The translations under genes and the position numbers were made by a program. The notes beneath the pieces were generated by a model that had not been told where the DNA came from, did not search any database, and saw only the letters and a list, made by a program, of their open reading frames with translations. A stretch of 50,490 nucleotides of DNA from Hyphomicrobiales bacterium (GTDB lineage: Bacteria > Pseudomonadota > Alphaproteobacteria > Rhizobiales > Rhizobiaceae), in assembly GCA_900472175.1 (NCBI GenBank), contig UCHD01000015.1, positions 1 to 50,490 of the forward strand, read 5' to 3'. Every line of letters begins with the position of its first letter. The first letter of the stretch is position 1. This document shows, one piece after another, positions 32,737 to 40,813 of the stretch.

Positions 32737-32761
32737 CCCCCCCGCGGAAAACCGCGAGGGG
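32737..32761 (-). terminator. GC-rich hairpin downstream of the secreted-protein gene
   Basis: CCCCCCCGCGG - AAAA - CCGCGAGGGG with a single C/A mismatch, about 60 bases past the stop of the leftward gene ending at 32821. On the - strand the loop is TTTT and only a weak T-tract follows, so termination is uncertain. Confidence 0.4.
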
Positions 32762-32820
32762 TGAAACTTTCCGCCGGCCGGGGGAGACAAGACGGAAAGA
32801 ATGGGAACAATCAGTCTTGC

Positions 32821-33216
32821 CTAGCGGCCGATGACCGGGCAACCGCGGACATTGGCGAATACGATGCTGCGATAGTTACCGCGGCGCATGCCTTCGACAA
32901 CGACACGGCGGGGTGACACGTCAACGACGCGGGCGCGGCGCAGGCCGAAATCGCGGGCCTTTTCCTGGGCAAGCCAGCGGTCGCAGCGGCCGCGGCGCTC
33001 GCCACCGCCCCAGCCTGGACGATGACGGCGGTCGCCATCCCAGTCACGCTCATCGCCGTATCCGTCGTCGTCACGGTCACGATACTGGACATCGACAACG
33101 CCGCTCGAATGAATGCCAAGCGTCAGCGTATCGGCGGCAGCCGGTGCAAGCGTGGCACCAAAGCCGGTCAGGCCGATCATGCCGGCAAGCGCCAGCTTTG
33201 CAAAAATCTGTTTCAT
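32821..33216 (-). CDS. secreted basic protein of unknown function
   Basis: 131 residues with a clear signal peptide (ALAGMIGLTGFGATLAPAAA, cleavage near 28). Mature part: LTLGIHSSGVVDV, an Asp/Arg/Gly-rich linker (RDRDDDGYGDERDWDGDRR), then a domain with two Cys (RGRCDRWLAQ and VRGCPVIGR) and RRVVVEGMRRG. Similar small secreted proteins occur widely in Rhizobiaceae; function unknown. Ribosome site AAGGAG before ATG. Probably periplasmic. Confidence 0.85.
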   Translation of the reverse strand: MKQIFAKLALAGMIGLTGFGATLAPAAADTLTLGIHSSGVVDVQYRDRDDDGYGDERDWDGDRRHRPGWGGGERRGRCDRWLAQEKARDFGLRRARVVDVSPRRVVVEGMRRGNYRSIVFANVRGCPVIGR

Positions 33217-33401
33217 GAGTGTTTCTCCTTGTGGGCCAGATTGTGGGCCAAAACCTCGAGACGTCCGCCCGCCTGATGTTCCGGGGCATTGACGAGACCC
33301 TAAACCGGCGTGGCTGAACGGAACCCGAATCTGCCGTTCATCCGGGGTTCAGCCGAAGCAAGGACGTGAACCGAATGGCAAGAAGAAGGCGGCGAACGCC
33401 T

Positions 33402-33806
33402 TCAGCGCGAAAGCAGCTGTTCAAAAACGCGGATATTTCGATAATGGCTGAGACGGGTAACGGCGCCGTTTTCGAACTCGAACACGAAGACGCTCGGGAT
33501 CGAATAGGATTGACCACTGGCCTCGGGGAAACCCGGCATGGTTTCGCGGTAATGACCGCGCGCCGTGATATCGACGGCAACCCGCTGGCCAAGCGCATCG
33601 TGCATCAGCACCATGTCGCTGAAGCTTTCGTCGAAATGACGGAAATAGGTCATCACACCCATGCGCAACGGACCGGCACCGATGGTGCGCTGGCCGGTCA
33701 GGGTATCGAGCGCCACGTCCTCATCGAGAAATGTGCCGATCGTCTCGAAATCCCGCTCGTTGAGGGCCTGCATGAAACGGCTAGCAATGGTCTGCGCGTC
33801 GGTCAA
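33402..33806 (-). CDS. SnoaL/NTF2-like fold protein
   Basis: 134 residues from a TTG at 33806 that has AAGGAATGACACA before it; the frame is open further up but without a start having a ribosome site. The sequence ASRFMQALNERDFETIGTFLDEDV, GVMTYFRHFDESFSDMV and RGHYRETMPGF, ending FVFEFENGAVTRLSHYRNI, is typical of SnoaL-like polyketide cyclase/ketosteroid isomerase folds. Substrate unknown. Lies 107 bases before the end of the YjbQ gene (same strand). Confidence 0.8.
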   Translation of the reverse strand: MTDAQTIASRFMQALNERDFETIGTFLDEDVALDTLTGQRTIGAGPLRMGVMTYFRHFDESFSDMVLMHDALGQRVAVDITARGHYRETMPGFPEASGQSYSIPSVFVFEFENGAVTRLSHYRNIRVFEQLLSR

Positions 33807-33913
33807 TGTGTCATTCCTTTGCCTGTATGAACGGTGCGATCCCCGCCGTAATCGAAACCCTGCAACGCCCAAACGGCTGTTTTTGTTCCCGTAATTCCAA
33901 CATTGGCACCACC

Positions 33914-34336
33914 TCATCCCCCCAGATGCAGTACGACCTCACGCCGGTGCGGGCGGTCGCGGTGCTCGAACAGATAGAGACCTTGCCATGTGCCGAGCAT
34001 AAGGCGCCCCTGCCCGATCGGAATGCCGATCGAAACCTGCGTCAGCGCCGCCTTGATATGGGCCGGCATGTCATCCGGGCCTTCGGCGGTGTGGATGATC
34101 CAGCCCATCGACGGATCGTCGGACCGCGGCACAAGGCCCTTGAAAAAGGTGTCGAGATCGCGCCGGACGTCCGGATCGGCATTTTCCTGAATCAGCAGCG
34201 AACAGGACGTGTGGCGCACAAACACGGTCAACAGCCCCTCCTCCATGCCGGCAGCGCGGACAAAAGCCTGCGCCTCGCCGGTAAATTCGTAAAGACCGGC
34301 GCCGCGGGTCGGCAGGCTGATGACGGTCTGGGGCAT
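33914..34336 (-). CDS. yjbQ: YjbQ family protein (UPF0047, secondary thiamine-phosphate synthase)
   Basis: 140 residues. The family motif VFVRHTSCSLLIQENADPDVRRDLDTFF and the end pattern SIGIPIGQGRLMLGTWQGLYLFEHRD-R are complete. Members show weak thiamine-phosphate synthase activity; the true role is debated. Cytoplasmic. Second of a leftward run with DUF1428 upstream (37-base gap). Confidence 0.93.
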   Translation of the reverse strand: MPQTVISLPTRGAGLYEFTGEAQAFVRAAGMEEGLLTVFVRHTSCSLLIQENADPDVRRDLDTFFKGLVPRSDDPSMGWIIHTAEGPDDMPAHIKAALTQVSIGIPIGQGRLMLGTWQGLYLFEHRDRPHRREVVLHLGG

Positions 34337-34373
34337 ACAATCCTTTCAGGCCGCCGGGTTTGGCGGTTCGCCG

Positions 34374-34727
34374 TTACAATTCCAGAAAACTCTTGAAGCC
34401 ACCATAGATCATCCGCTTGCCGTCGAACGGTGCGGTCCAGTTGTCCATGCTGAGACGCGGGTCGGCCATGACCTTCTTGTTGATCTCATCCCGCTCCTCG
34501 CGTGACGGATAGGTGATCCAGGAAAAGATCACCAGTTCGTCATCCTTAGCCTGGACTGCACGCGGAAAGGACGTCAGCTCGCCATAGGGCACATCGTCGC
34601 CGATGCACTCGACATAGGACAGCGCTCCATATTCCTTCCAGACCGTGCCTGCTATGCGCGCCAGGTCCTTGTAGGCTTCGATATTGTCCTTCGGCACGGC
34701 AACGATAAATCCATCGACATAGGGCAT
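34374..34727 (-). CDS. DUF1428 family protein (YbaA-like)
   Basis: 117 residues: starts MPYVDGFIVAVPKDNIEAY, with EYGALSYVECIGDD, VIFSWITYPSREERDEIN and DGKRMIYGGFKSF. This is the complete DUF1428 dimeric alpha/beta-barrel-like fold; function unknown. It begins 1 base after the stop of the next gene upstream, so they are likely co-transcribed. Confidence 0.93.
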   Translation of the reverse strand: MPYVDGFIVAVPKDNIEAYKDLARIAGTVWKEYGALSYVECIGDDVPYGELTSFPRAVQAKDDELVIFSWITYPSREERDEINKKVMADPRLSMDNWTAPFDGKRMIYGGFKSFLEL

Positions 34728-34728
34728 G

Positions 34729-35145
34729 TCAGTTTTCTCCTAGAGATGCACCTTTTTCACCGGTGTCTGCATGCCTCCCTTCCACGGAGGCCTGTACCGC
34801 ATCGAGCAGATCCCGCGCCGCAGTCGTGCGAGGGCGGGTAGCGGCCGGTGCTTCCTCCTGCTCATCGACATAGATGGAGACCGGCCACTGCTCGTCAAGG
34901 GCAAGCAGGCTGCGAACCGCTTCGGGCGGGCGGACGCGGCCGAAATAATCTTCCCGGCACAGAATCCATTCGACGACAAATGCACGGAACCAAGCATCGC
35001 CGGCACCGGCGATGCAGGAAGGCAAGAGCGCATCGACATCCACAGGACCGCGGAAGCAGGGCGGGATTTCACGCGGATTCAATTTCCCGACGCATTCCTC
35101 TTCCCGCCTGCAGCGGCGCACCCGGAAGAAGGATGGAATATCCAT
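34729..35145 (-). CDS. hypothetical protein, probably frameshifted near its start
   Basis: 138 residues from ATG at 35145. The core has an alternating Cys pattern (RVRRCRREEECVGKLN, PPCFRGPVDV) and WFRAFVVEWILCREDYFGRVRP. Reading upstream, a perfect ribosome site (AAGGGAGA) precedes an ATG at 35225 in a different frame. If one A is added to the three-A run (T-run at 35198-35200 on the + strand) the two frames join into MLPICGPEE-N-TVHPVLFEALCRAAATRMDIPSFF, which looks like one natural protein. So the gene is either inactivated, shifted, or affected by a base-call error. Family not recognised. Confidence 0.6.
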   Translation of the reverse strand: MDIPSFFRVRRCRREEECVGKLNPREIPPCFRGPVDVDALLPSCIAGAGDAWFRAFVVEWILCREDYFGRVRPPEAVRSLLALDEQWPVSIYVDEQEEAPAATRPRTTAARDLLDAVQASVEGRHADTGEKGASLGEN

Positions 35146-35225
35146 CCGCGTGGCAGCAGCACGGCAAAGTGCCTCGAACAGAACGGGATGGACGGTATTT
35201 CTTCAGGTCCGCAAATCGGCAGCAT

Positions 35226-35801
35226 GATTGTCTCCCTTTCGGGAATGGAAGTGCAAGGGGGCGGAGCGATGGACACGGTTTTTCCGTCACGCGGCGGCTT
35301 TTTCGCCCGTGGTTTGAGCCATCTGCATGTCTGCCGGCTTTTGGCGCGGCAGGATCGGCCGGGGCACATCGGGTGCCTCAGGTAAGTAGAATTAGGTGAC
35401 ACACGATGTGCCCCGCTTCAGTGTTTTTTGCCACGCTTCTCAGGTTCTTCTGCGCTTTCCTCTCTGACAGGAAAGCCTCCAAATGCCCCAGCCCGGCCGC
35501 TTATCCGCCAGGCCTTTCAATGCGGCGGGGTTTGGCCCTGGACCCGTGGACGGCAAAACCGTCCGGCGGGGTGAACCGCCCGTGGTGTGGCTACCCGGCA
35601 CGCCCGGTCCGCTTTCACGAACCGGAGGAGGACCACCTTTCACGCAGCCCCGGGGATTTCGCGTGCGTTCCGCCAAACCATCCGGGCACCGACCCCACCT
35701 CGCCGGCAACGCAAACCGGTGTATCCGTGATGGGACGCAGTGAGTATGACACGGGTTTTCAACGCGGGGATTTGCGGGGATATATCGTAGATCGCAGTAT
35801 T
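35226..35801. other. intergenic with strong secondary structure
   Basis: No convincing gene; the open frames here have proline/arginine-rich, random-looking products. The segment contains a 12-bp perfect inverted repeat (35360-35415) and several shorter GC-rich hairpins at 35540-35590, for example GGACGG-CAAAA-CCGTCC. A structured RNA is possible. Confidence 0.4.
35360..35415. repeat. 12-bp inverted repeat with 32-base loop
   Basis: CGGGGCACATCG at 35360-35371 pairs perfectly with CGATGTGCCCCG at 35404-35415; a T-rich run (TGTTTTTTG) follows 6 bases later. It could be the end of a small RNA or a terminator, or a protein site. Confidence 0.45.
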
Positions 35802-37028
35802 TTAATGGCCTGAGAAAACAAGCGTTTGAACCGGAAGCAATACGGCCTGCATCCTCAGGATCATCGCGTGTACCAGCCCGACCGCATCCACCGCATGCAA
35901 ATATACCGATCGCAGCGTGCCGATATTCTTGTCGGCGAGCGCATCATGGTTGTTGGTGTAGGCATTGGCGATACAACTGCTTCCTGGCGGTATACCCTCC
36001 AGCTGCCCGGGGTATAGTGGCTCCAGAAAAACGGTCAACGTTCCGGGCTTGCTCAGTTGCGTGACATCGACAAGCTGCTCCGTCGGCCGTATCTGCCCTG
36101 CGGCGATGACATCCTGAACACCCGTCACGACCATCGGGATAATGGTGAACGGCTTGCCGATACAGGTCGCCTCGGCGATCATTCCCGTTTTCAGGACCTG
36201 GGCTTCAATCTGCCCGAAACCTGCAACGAGAGACACCCGGCCGGCCTCCGCCGGTATGAGGATACCGGCCGGCCGCAACATCGAATTGACGATATCACCG
36301 GGCCGCAGACCAAATTGCTGAACGGAGCCAGCGACACCCGCTCTGACGAACGTCTTGTCCAATTCCACCTGCGCCTGGGCCTGCGCCGCTTCAGCGCTTG
36401 CTCTTTGGGCCGGTAGCAAAGCTGCGATCTCCGTCTCCAGCGTGCGCTTCTTTGCCAGCACCGCGTCAACCGCACCTTGCTTGCTATCAATCATCGTCTT
36501 CAGCCGCTCGACCTCACGCCGCGATACGGCATCGCTTTTGAGGAGCTGCGCTTTCATCTCGTATTCGTCCACAGCCGTTTGATAGGCACCTTGCGCTTCC
36601 CGGATCTGCCCGTCCGCACCGGCCAGCTCGGTCTGGCCGACCTTCAACTGGGCATCGATCTCCGCGATCCGCCGGCGGGCTGCTTCTAATGCTGCCTCCT
36701 GTTGGGACGCATCAAGCCGGAAGAGCGGCGCGCCAGCCTCCACCTTCTGATTGTTGACGACATAAACCTCTTCGACACGGCCGACGGTTTCCGGAAGGAT
36801 CGTGATGGTCCGGAAAACGGCTGTCACGCTCCTGGTCGAGGGGTGGAAGTAAAAGATCATCGTGATCAACAGGATGGTCAGCATCAGACAGGCCGTGATC
36901 CCCCAACGAAGCTCGTACCACATCGTATAGATCGTCAGCTCGCGGCCAAACCGCTTTCCCTGGCCGTACCGGCGAAAGAGATAATCAGGAAGGACGGTCA
37001 GGATCGAGCAGAGCAGCAATTCAAACAT
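35802..37028 (-). CDS. HlyD-family membrane fusion protein (second module)
   Basis: 408 residues. One cytoplasmic N-terminal stretch, a membrane helix (GITACLMLTILLITMIFYF, about 43-61), lipoyl half (ETVGRVEEVYVVNNQKVEAGAPLFRLD), a long coiled-coil hairpin (about 110-215), the second lipoyl half (KTFVRAGVAGSVQQFGLRPGD) and a beta-barrel part. Periplasmic adaptor of an efflux system, but no pump gene follows. It starts 3 bases after the preceding membrane-protein gene, the same two-gene architecture as 12807-14308 but of different sequence. Confidence 0.87.
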   Translation of the reverse strand: MFELLLCSILTVLPDYLFRRYGQGKRFGRELTIYTMWYELRWGITACLMLTILLITMIFYFHPSTRSVTAVFRTITILPETVGRVEEVYVVNNQKVEAGAPLFRLDASQQEAALEAARRRIAEIDAQLKVGQTELAGADGQIREAQGAYQTAVDEYEMKAQLLKSDAVSRREVERLKTMIDSKQGAVDAVLAKKRTLETEIAALLPAQRASAEAAQAQAQVELDKTFVRAGVAGSVQQFGLRPGDIVNSMLRPAGILIPAEAGRVSLVAGFGQIEAQVLKTGMIAEATCIGKPFTIIPMVVTGVQDVIAAGQIRPTEQLVDVTQLSKPGTLTVFLEPLYPGQLEGIPPGSSCIANAYTNNHDALADKNIGTLRSVYLHAVDAVGLVHAMILRMQAVLLPVQTLVFSGH

Positions 37029-37031
37029 GGT

Positions 37032-37472
37032 TCAGATTCCCTCGCCATGTGTGCTGGTACTGGTTGCAGGCCCGGTTGTGTGGACCGGCTCCTCATTGAC
37101 CAGGGCGGGATCGCCCGTCGTTTCGGCATCGCGCCCCGACAGCTTGGCCAGCGACTGGGCGATCGAATAGAGCGGGGATGAGAAATCGGGAATCTGTACG
37201 AACGCCAGGAGCAGACCGGCAATCCAAAAGATATGATTGTGGGTGAAGAGCGAGATCAGCGCCAGAACCGCCACGATCTCCATCTGCACCTTGCTGGTCC
37301 GGTGCGCCCGGCGTTCCGGAAAGGCATGAAGTTGGAAATACAAATTTCCGATAACAAGAACGCCGATCAGTAGAAAAATCACGACCGCGCCGAAGAGATA
37401 ATCGGTTTGCCCCGGCGCCGTGATGAAAACCGGAAGGTGTTCAATTGCCGCCGGATGAACAGACTGAGCCAC
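37032..37472 (-). CDS. inner-membrane protein paired with the HlyD adaptor
   Basis: 146 residues with three or four membrane helices (YLFGAVVIFLLIGVLVIGNLYF, VAVLALISLFTHNHIFWIAGLLLAF) and a soluble C-terminal tail. It is separated from the HlyD gene by 3 bases and takes the place held by DUF3302 in the other module. It resembles the small YibI/YiaW-like partners in context only; no family recognised. Confidence 0.78.
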   Translation of the reverse strand: MAQSVHPAAIEHLPVFITAPGQTDYLFGAVVIFLLIGVLVIGNLYFQLHAFPERRAHRTSKVQMEIVAVLALISLFTHNHIFWIAGLLLAFVQIPDFSSPLYSIAQSLAKLSGRDAETTGDPALVNEEPVHTTGPATSTSTHGEGI

Positions 37473-37567
37473 TCAATATTCTCCCCTCACAGCCGAAGCA
37501 CAATTGCGCTTCCGCGTTCCAAACATCGATAATCCAAACGATCGTTCCAGGCGAACGACATTCCAAT

Positions 37568-37619
37568 CGAAGTCATTGACTTCGCTTTATTTCTGCAACG
37601 TAATCCAACAATGATTGTT
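37568..37619. promoter_or_regulatory. two palindromes upstream of the second HlyD module
   Basis: CGAAGTC-ATT-GACTTCG (37568-37584) and AACAAT-G-ATTGTT (37607-37619) lie 96-147 bases before the leftward membrane-protein gene. They are probable regulator-binding sites; no regulator gene is adjacent. Confidence 0.4.
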
Positions 37620-37753
37620 CGTCTACGAACATAACGGGAGGATCCGGAGTATTTTTTCCGAAGCCGAAGTGTAAGTATATACAATGCCTTAGGATGCCGC
37701 ATCGGTATTTCCCGGCTGCATCGCTTTTGAAGTAAGCGGATTGGCGCGCCCCG

Positions 37754-39328
37754 TCACGAATCCATCGGAAACAACGGAGCACCGGCTGCGATCCTCGCTC
37801 CGGCAAATTCTGCCCGCTGACCGTCATTCAGCCCTTCCAATCCCAGCTTTCGCAGCAGCTCCGCGCCAGTGAGGGGCATGAACGGGGTGAGCGCTTCTGC
37901 AATGATCTGGAGCGTCCATGCGACGCTGTAGAGGCTGCTATTCAGCCGAGTAGCCGCCTCCTGCCGTTCATCCTCCACCCGGGCTGCCGCCACCGCCTTG
38001 GCATGCGCCCATGGCTGCTGGTCGGCGACATATTTGTTGGCTGCAGCCACCAGTTTCCAGATCGCATCCAACGCCCGATCGAAAGCATAGGCGTTGAGAT
38101 GAGCAGTGACGACTTCCTCAAGGCTGTGGGCCTGACGGATCAATGTGTCGTTTTCGATAAATTCCGGCGAAGGCTGTGACAGGGTGCCGCCGCAGGATCG
38201 CTCGATCATGCTCAGCGTGCGGTGAACGAGGTTTCCGAGTTGTCCTGCCAGTTCGGATTTGTAGGCCGTTTCAAAACGTTCGAGCGAAAAATCACCGTCT
38301 TCGGTGGTGCGGATATGGCGCAAAAGGAAATAGCGCAGAGCATCGGCACCAAAACGTTCGGCATATACGGCGGGATCGGCGGCGTTTCCGAGCGACTTGC
38401 TGATCTTGCGGCCTTCGGTCGTCAGATAGCCGTGGACGAGGATGCGGGTGGGCAAAGGCAAGCCGGCCGAAAGCAAAATGGCCGGCCAGTAGACCGCATG
38501 AAACCGGGTAATGCCCTTGCCAATGACATGTTCGCGGGCCTTGGCATTTGTCCAATACTGCGAAAGCAGCGTCTCGTCGGTGCCGTAGCCAAGGGCGGTG
38601 ATATAGTTGGCGAGCGCATCGAACCAGACATAGATCACCTGGCCGGGATCGCCGGGAACCGGAATACCCCAGCCCCGCGCCCGCTCGGCGCTGCGCGAAA
38701 TGCTGAAGTCCTCCAGGCCGCGCTCGATCAGGGCGGAAATCTCGTTCTGGCGCGCATGCGGCACCACCCGGATCGTTCCCTGCCGGTAAAGATCGCGCAG
38801 CCGGTCTGCGTATTTCGACAGCCGGAAGAACCAGTTCTCTTCCTCAATTTCTTCCAGCGGCGCATCATGTTCGGGGCAGCGGCCATCCAGCAGTTCGTCC
38901 GGCTTGTAGAATTGTTCGCAGCCGACGCAGTAAAGACCGGTATAGGAGCGCTTGTAGATATCTCCACGCTCGCAGCAGGCCTGCCAGAGTTTCGTGACGC
39001 CCGGCGTGTGGCGGGGATCGACACTGGTGCGGATGAAATCGTCGTAGGAGAGATCGAGGCTTTCCGGCAGAGCCTGGAAACGTGCAGCATTGCGCGCTAC
39101 GAAATTGGCGACAGTCTCACCCGCTGCTTCTGCCGCCCGGACATTCTTGATGCTGTTTTCGTCGGCTCCGGCCAGCAGGCGCACGTCATCTCCCCGCTCA
39201 CGGTAGAAGCGGGCGAGCGTATCGGCATGGATCACCTCGAGCGCAAAGCCCAGATGCGGGGCGGCATTGACGAACGGGATGGCGGTGGTGACGTAGCGCA
39301 CCGGTGCGGGTTTGGATGTCTGGGTCAT
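37754..39328 (-). CDS. metG: methionyl-tRNA synthetase, actinobacterial-type (probably accessory copy)
   Basis: 524 residues. HIGH-like motif is NAAPHLGFALE, KMSKS-like motif is GRKISKSLGNA; the zinc-knuckle region has a CVGCEQFYKPDELLDGRC segment. Anticodon-binding helical domain at the C-terminus; no C-terminal dimerisation domain. The pattern (VTTAIPFVNAAPHLGFALEV, ENSIKNV, DFIRTSVDPRHTPGV) is the actinobacterial kind rather than the usual rhizobial MetRS, so this may be a second, acquired copy; the window does not show whether another exists. ATG at 39328 has GAGGAG. It is preceded by a candidate attenuator. Confidence 0.92.
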   Translation of the reverse strand: MTQTSKPAPVRYVTTAIPFVNAAPHLGFALEVIHADTLARFYRERGDDVRLLAGADENSIKNVRAAEAAGETVANFVARNAARFQALPESLDLSYDDFIRTSVDPRHTPGVTKLWQACCERGDIYKRSYTGLYCVGCEQFYKPDELLDGRCPEHDAPLEEIEEENWFFRLSKYADRLRDLYRQGTIRVVPHARQNEISALIERGLEDFSISRSAERARGWGIPVPGDPGQVIYVWFDALANYITALGYGTDETLLSQYWTNAKAREHVIGKGITRFHAVYWPAILLSAGLPLPTRILVHGYLTTEGRKISKSLGNAADPAVYAERFGADALRYFLLRHIRTTEDGDFSLERFETAYKSELAGQLGNLVHRTLSMIERSCGGTLSQPSPEFIENDTLIRQAHSLEEVVTAHLNAYAFDRALDAIWKLVAAANKYVADQQPWAHAKAVAAARVEDERQEAATRLNSSLYSVAWTLQIIAEALTPFMPLTGAELLRKLGLEGLNDGQRAEFAGARIAAGAPLFPMDS

Positions 39329-39368
39329 GGGCGGAACTCCTCTGGATGGTCTGGGGAGGCGGTTCCAC

Positions 39369-39397
39369 AAAAAAGCCGCCTCGGATTGAAGCGGCTT
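39369..39397 (-). terminator. intrinsic terminator in the metG leader
   Basis: On the - strand AAGCCGC pairs with GCGGCTT (11-base loop) and six T residues in total follow, 41 bases before the metG start. It either ends upstream transcripts or acts as the terminator of an attenuator (see the leader peptide). Confidence 0.75.
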
Positions 39398-39423
39398 GGG
39401 CGTCTGGCGAAAATTATCTCAGA

Positions 39424-39468
39424 TCACGCAAAAGGGTCCGCTTCTCGGATGGAGAGCGGCATCATCAT
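39424..39468 (-). CDS. candidate metG leader peptide (MMMPLSIREADPFA)
   Basis: A 14-codon frame with three consecutive Met codons at its start lies about 27 bases before the metG-leader terminator. Codons 9-11 contain GAAGCGG (39438-39444), exactly complementary to CCGCTTC (39388-39394) in the 5' arm of the terminator, so an antiterminator can form. The logic matches amino-acid attenuators: stalling at Met codons frees GAAGCGG. No clear ribosome site is visible before the first ATG, which lowers confidence. Confidence 0.45.
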   Translation of the reverse strand: MMMPLSIREADPFA

Positions 39469-39559
39469 GCAGGAAAGAGCGTTGATCGGCAGACTGGTCA
39501 TGCGGCCAAATAAAACAGACGGGGCCTGCCTGTCAATGCACGCGCTCGCGTGGCGTCAA

Positions 39560-40813
39560 TCACCGGAAGGAGACTTCGAGGTTTTGCCGGTCCTGGGCGA
39601 TCACCTGGCACCGCGTCTCAAACCCCTCGCCCTTGATCGACAGGAGAAATTCGGCGGGGATGCCGGTGGAGTTGGACACGGTAAGACCGGCGCTATCGCT
39701 GCCGAGCGATTTGACGGTGCAGTCGATGGTCGAACGGCGGTCGTTGAAAACGATCGATCCTGCCTTCAGGACGCGCCGCCGTGTGCCAACCGCCTGATCC
39801 GCCTGCAGTGAACTCCAGGAAACACAGCGGTTGCGGCCGGTATGCTTGGCCTTGTACATGGCGGCATCCGCCTGAGCGAGCAGCGTCTCGATATCCTTGC
39901 CGATGATCGACAGCGCCGAAACACCGAAGCTTGCGGTGACGCTGAGCCTCTGCTCGCCGGTATCGACAGTTTGCGCGGCGATCAACGCCCTCACCTTTTC
40001 GGCAACCGCCAGCGCCCCTTCCCGGTCCACATGCGGCAGCAGGATGGCGAACTCTTCGCCGCCGAGACGGCCCAGCAGATCGCCCGCCCTCAGCGCGCCC
40101 TTGCAGGTCGCGGCCACATTCTTCAAAACCTCGTCGCCGGCCGCGTGACCATGCGTGTCGTTGACCGACTTGAAATGATCGACATCGAGGACGATGCAGG
40201 AGATATCGTGCTGGTGGCGCAGGGCGAGCGAGATCAGCTGGTCTGCCTCCTGCTTGAAGGCGCGGCGGGTGAGCGCCTCGGTCAGGCTATCGGTGGCGGC
40301 GGACTGCAACAGGGAAATTCGATCCATCGAGACACCGGCGAGCCCGGTCAGGATGGTCAGATCGCGGTTGCCGAACGACCGCGGCCGCCGGTCGATGGCG
40401 CAGACGGTGCCGATCACATGCCCGGCTTTCGTAAGCAGCGGCACGCCGGCATAAAAGCGGATATGGCTTTCGCCGGTGACGGCTGGATGCTCCGCAAACC
40501 GCGAGTCCTTCGTGGCATCCTGGACGACAATGGGTTCTTCGATATCAATCACATAGCGGCAGAACGTGTCTTCGCGCGGCACCTCTGCGGCGGCAAGGCC
40601 GGAGCAGGACTTGTACCATTGCCGGTGGGCGTCGATCAGCGAGACGATGCCAATTTCAACGGAGAAGATCTCCTTGATCAGCCTGACCACGCGGTCCAGG
40701 CCCTCGTCGCGGGGCGTATCGAGAAGATCGAAGGCTTCCAGCGCCGCCAGCCGGTCGATTTCCCGCTGGATCGTCTCAGCGGATGATTTTCCGAATGCGC
40801 GTACAGCCGCCAT
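39560..40813 (-). CDS. GAF-GGDEF-PilZ protein (diguanylate cyclase)
   Basis: 417 residues. N-terminal GAF domain (about 15-155; LDRVVRLIKEIFSVEIGIVSLID, FYAGVPLLTKAGHVIGTVC), then a GGDEF domain with active GRLGGEEFAI (about 265) and the expected DVDHFKSVND. The C-terminal 80 residues (GTRRRVLKAGSIVFNDRRSTIDCTV) are a PilZ-type c-di-GMP-binding domain; the protein would make and sense c-di-GMP. Start ATG at 40813 with AAGGAG; upstream in-frame starts look spurious. Soluble, cytoplasmic. Confidence 0.92.
   Translation of the reverse strand: MAAVRAFGKSSAETIQREIDRLAALEAFDLLDTPRDEGLDRVVRLIKEIFSVEIGIVSLIDAHRQWYKSCSGLAAAEVPREDTFCRYVIDIEEPIVVQDATKDSRFAEHPAVTGESHIRFYAGVPLLTKAGHVIGTVCAIDRRPRSFGNRDLTILTGLAGVSMDRISLLQSAATDSLTEALTRRAFKQEADQLISLALRHQHDISCIVLDVDHFKSVNDTHGHAAGDEVLKNVAATCKGALRAGDLLGRLGGEEFAILLPHVDREGALAVAEKVRALIAAQTVDTGEQRLSVTASFGVSALSIIGKDIETLLAQADAAMYKAKHTGRNRCVSWSSLQADQAVGTRRRVLKAGSIVFNDRRSTIDCTVKSLGSDSAGLTVSNSTGIPAEFLLSIKGEGFETRCQVIAQDRQNLEVSFR

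Noticed and set aside
35440..35760. RNase P RNA, SRP RNA or cobalamin riboswitch in the GC-rich intergenic stretch
   Set aside because: The conserved cores of these RNAs (GGAAAGTCCGG, GGAAGGTAGCA, GCCACTG) are not present.
35406..35813. 135-codon frame after the 12-bp repeat
   Set aside because: Composition looks random (Pro/Arg/Ser-rich), with no ribosome site and no recognisable domain.
39366..39468. T-box riboswitch in front of metG
   Set aside because: I see no T-box sequence (TGGNACCGCG-like) or specifier-loop layout; the leader-peptide reading fits better.
38222..39811. 529-codon open frame opposite metG
   Set aside because: Antisense shadow of the synthetase, spanning its leader and the next gene as well.
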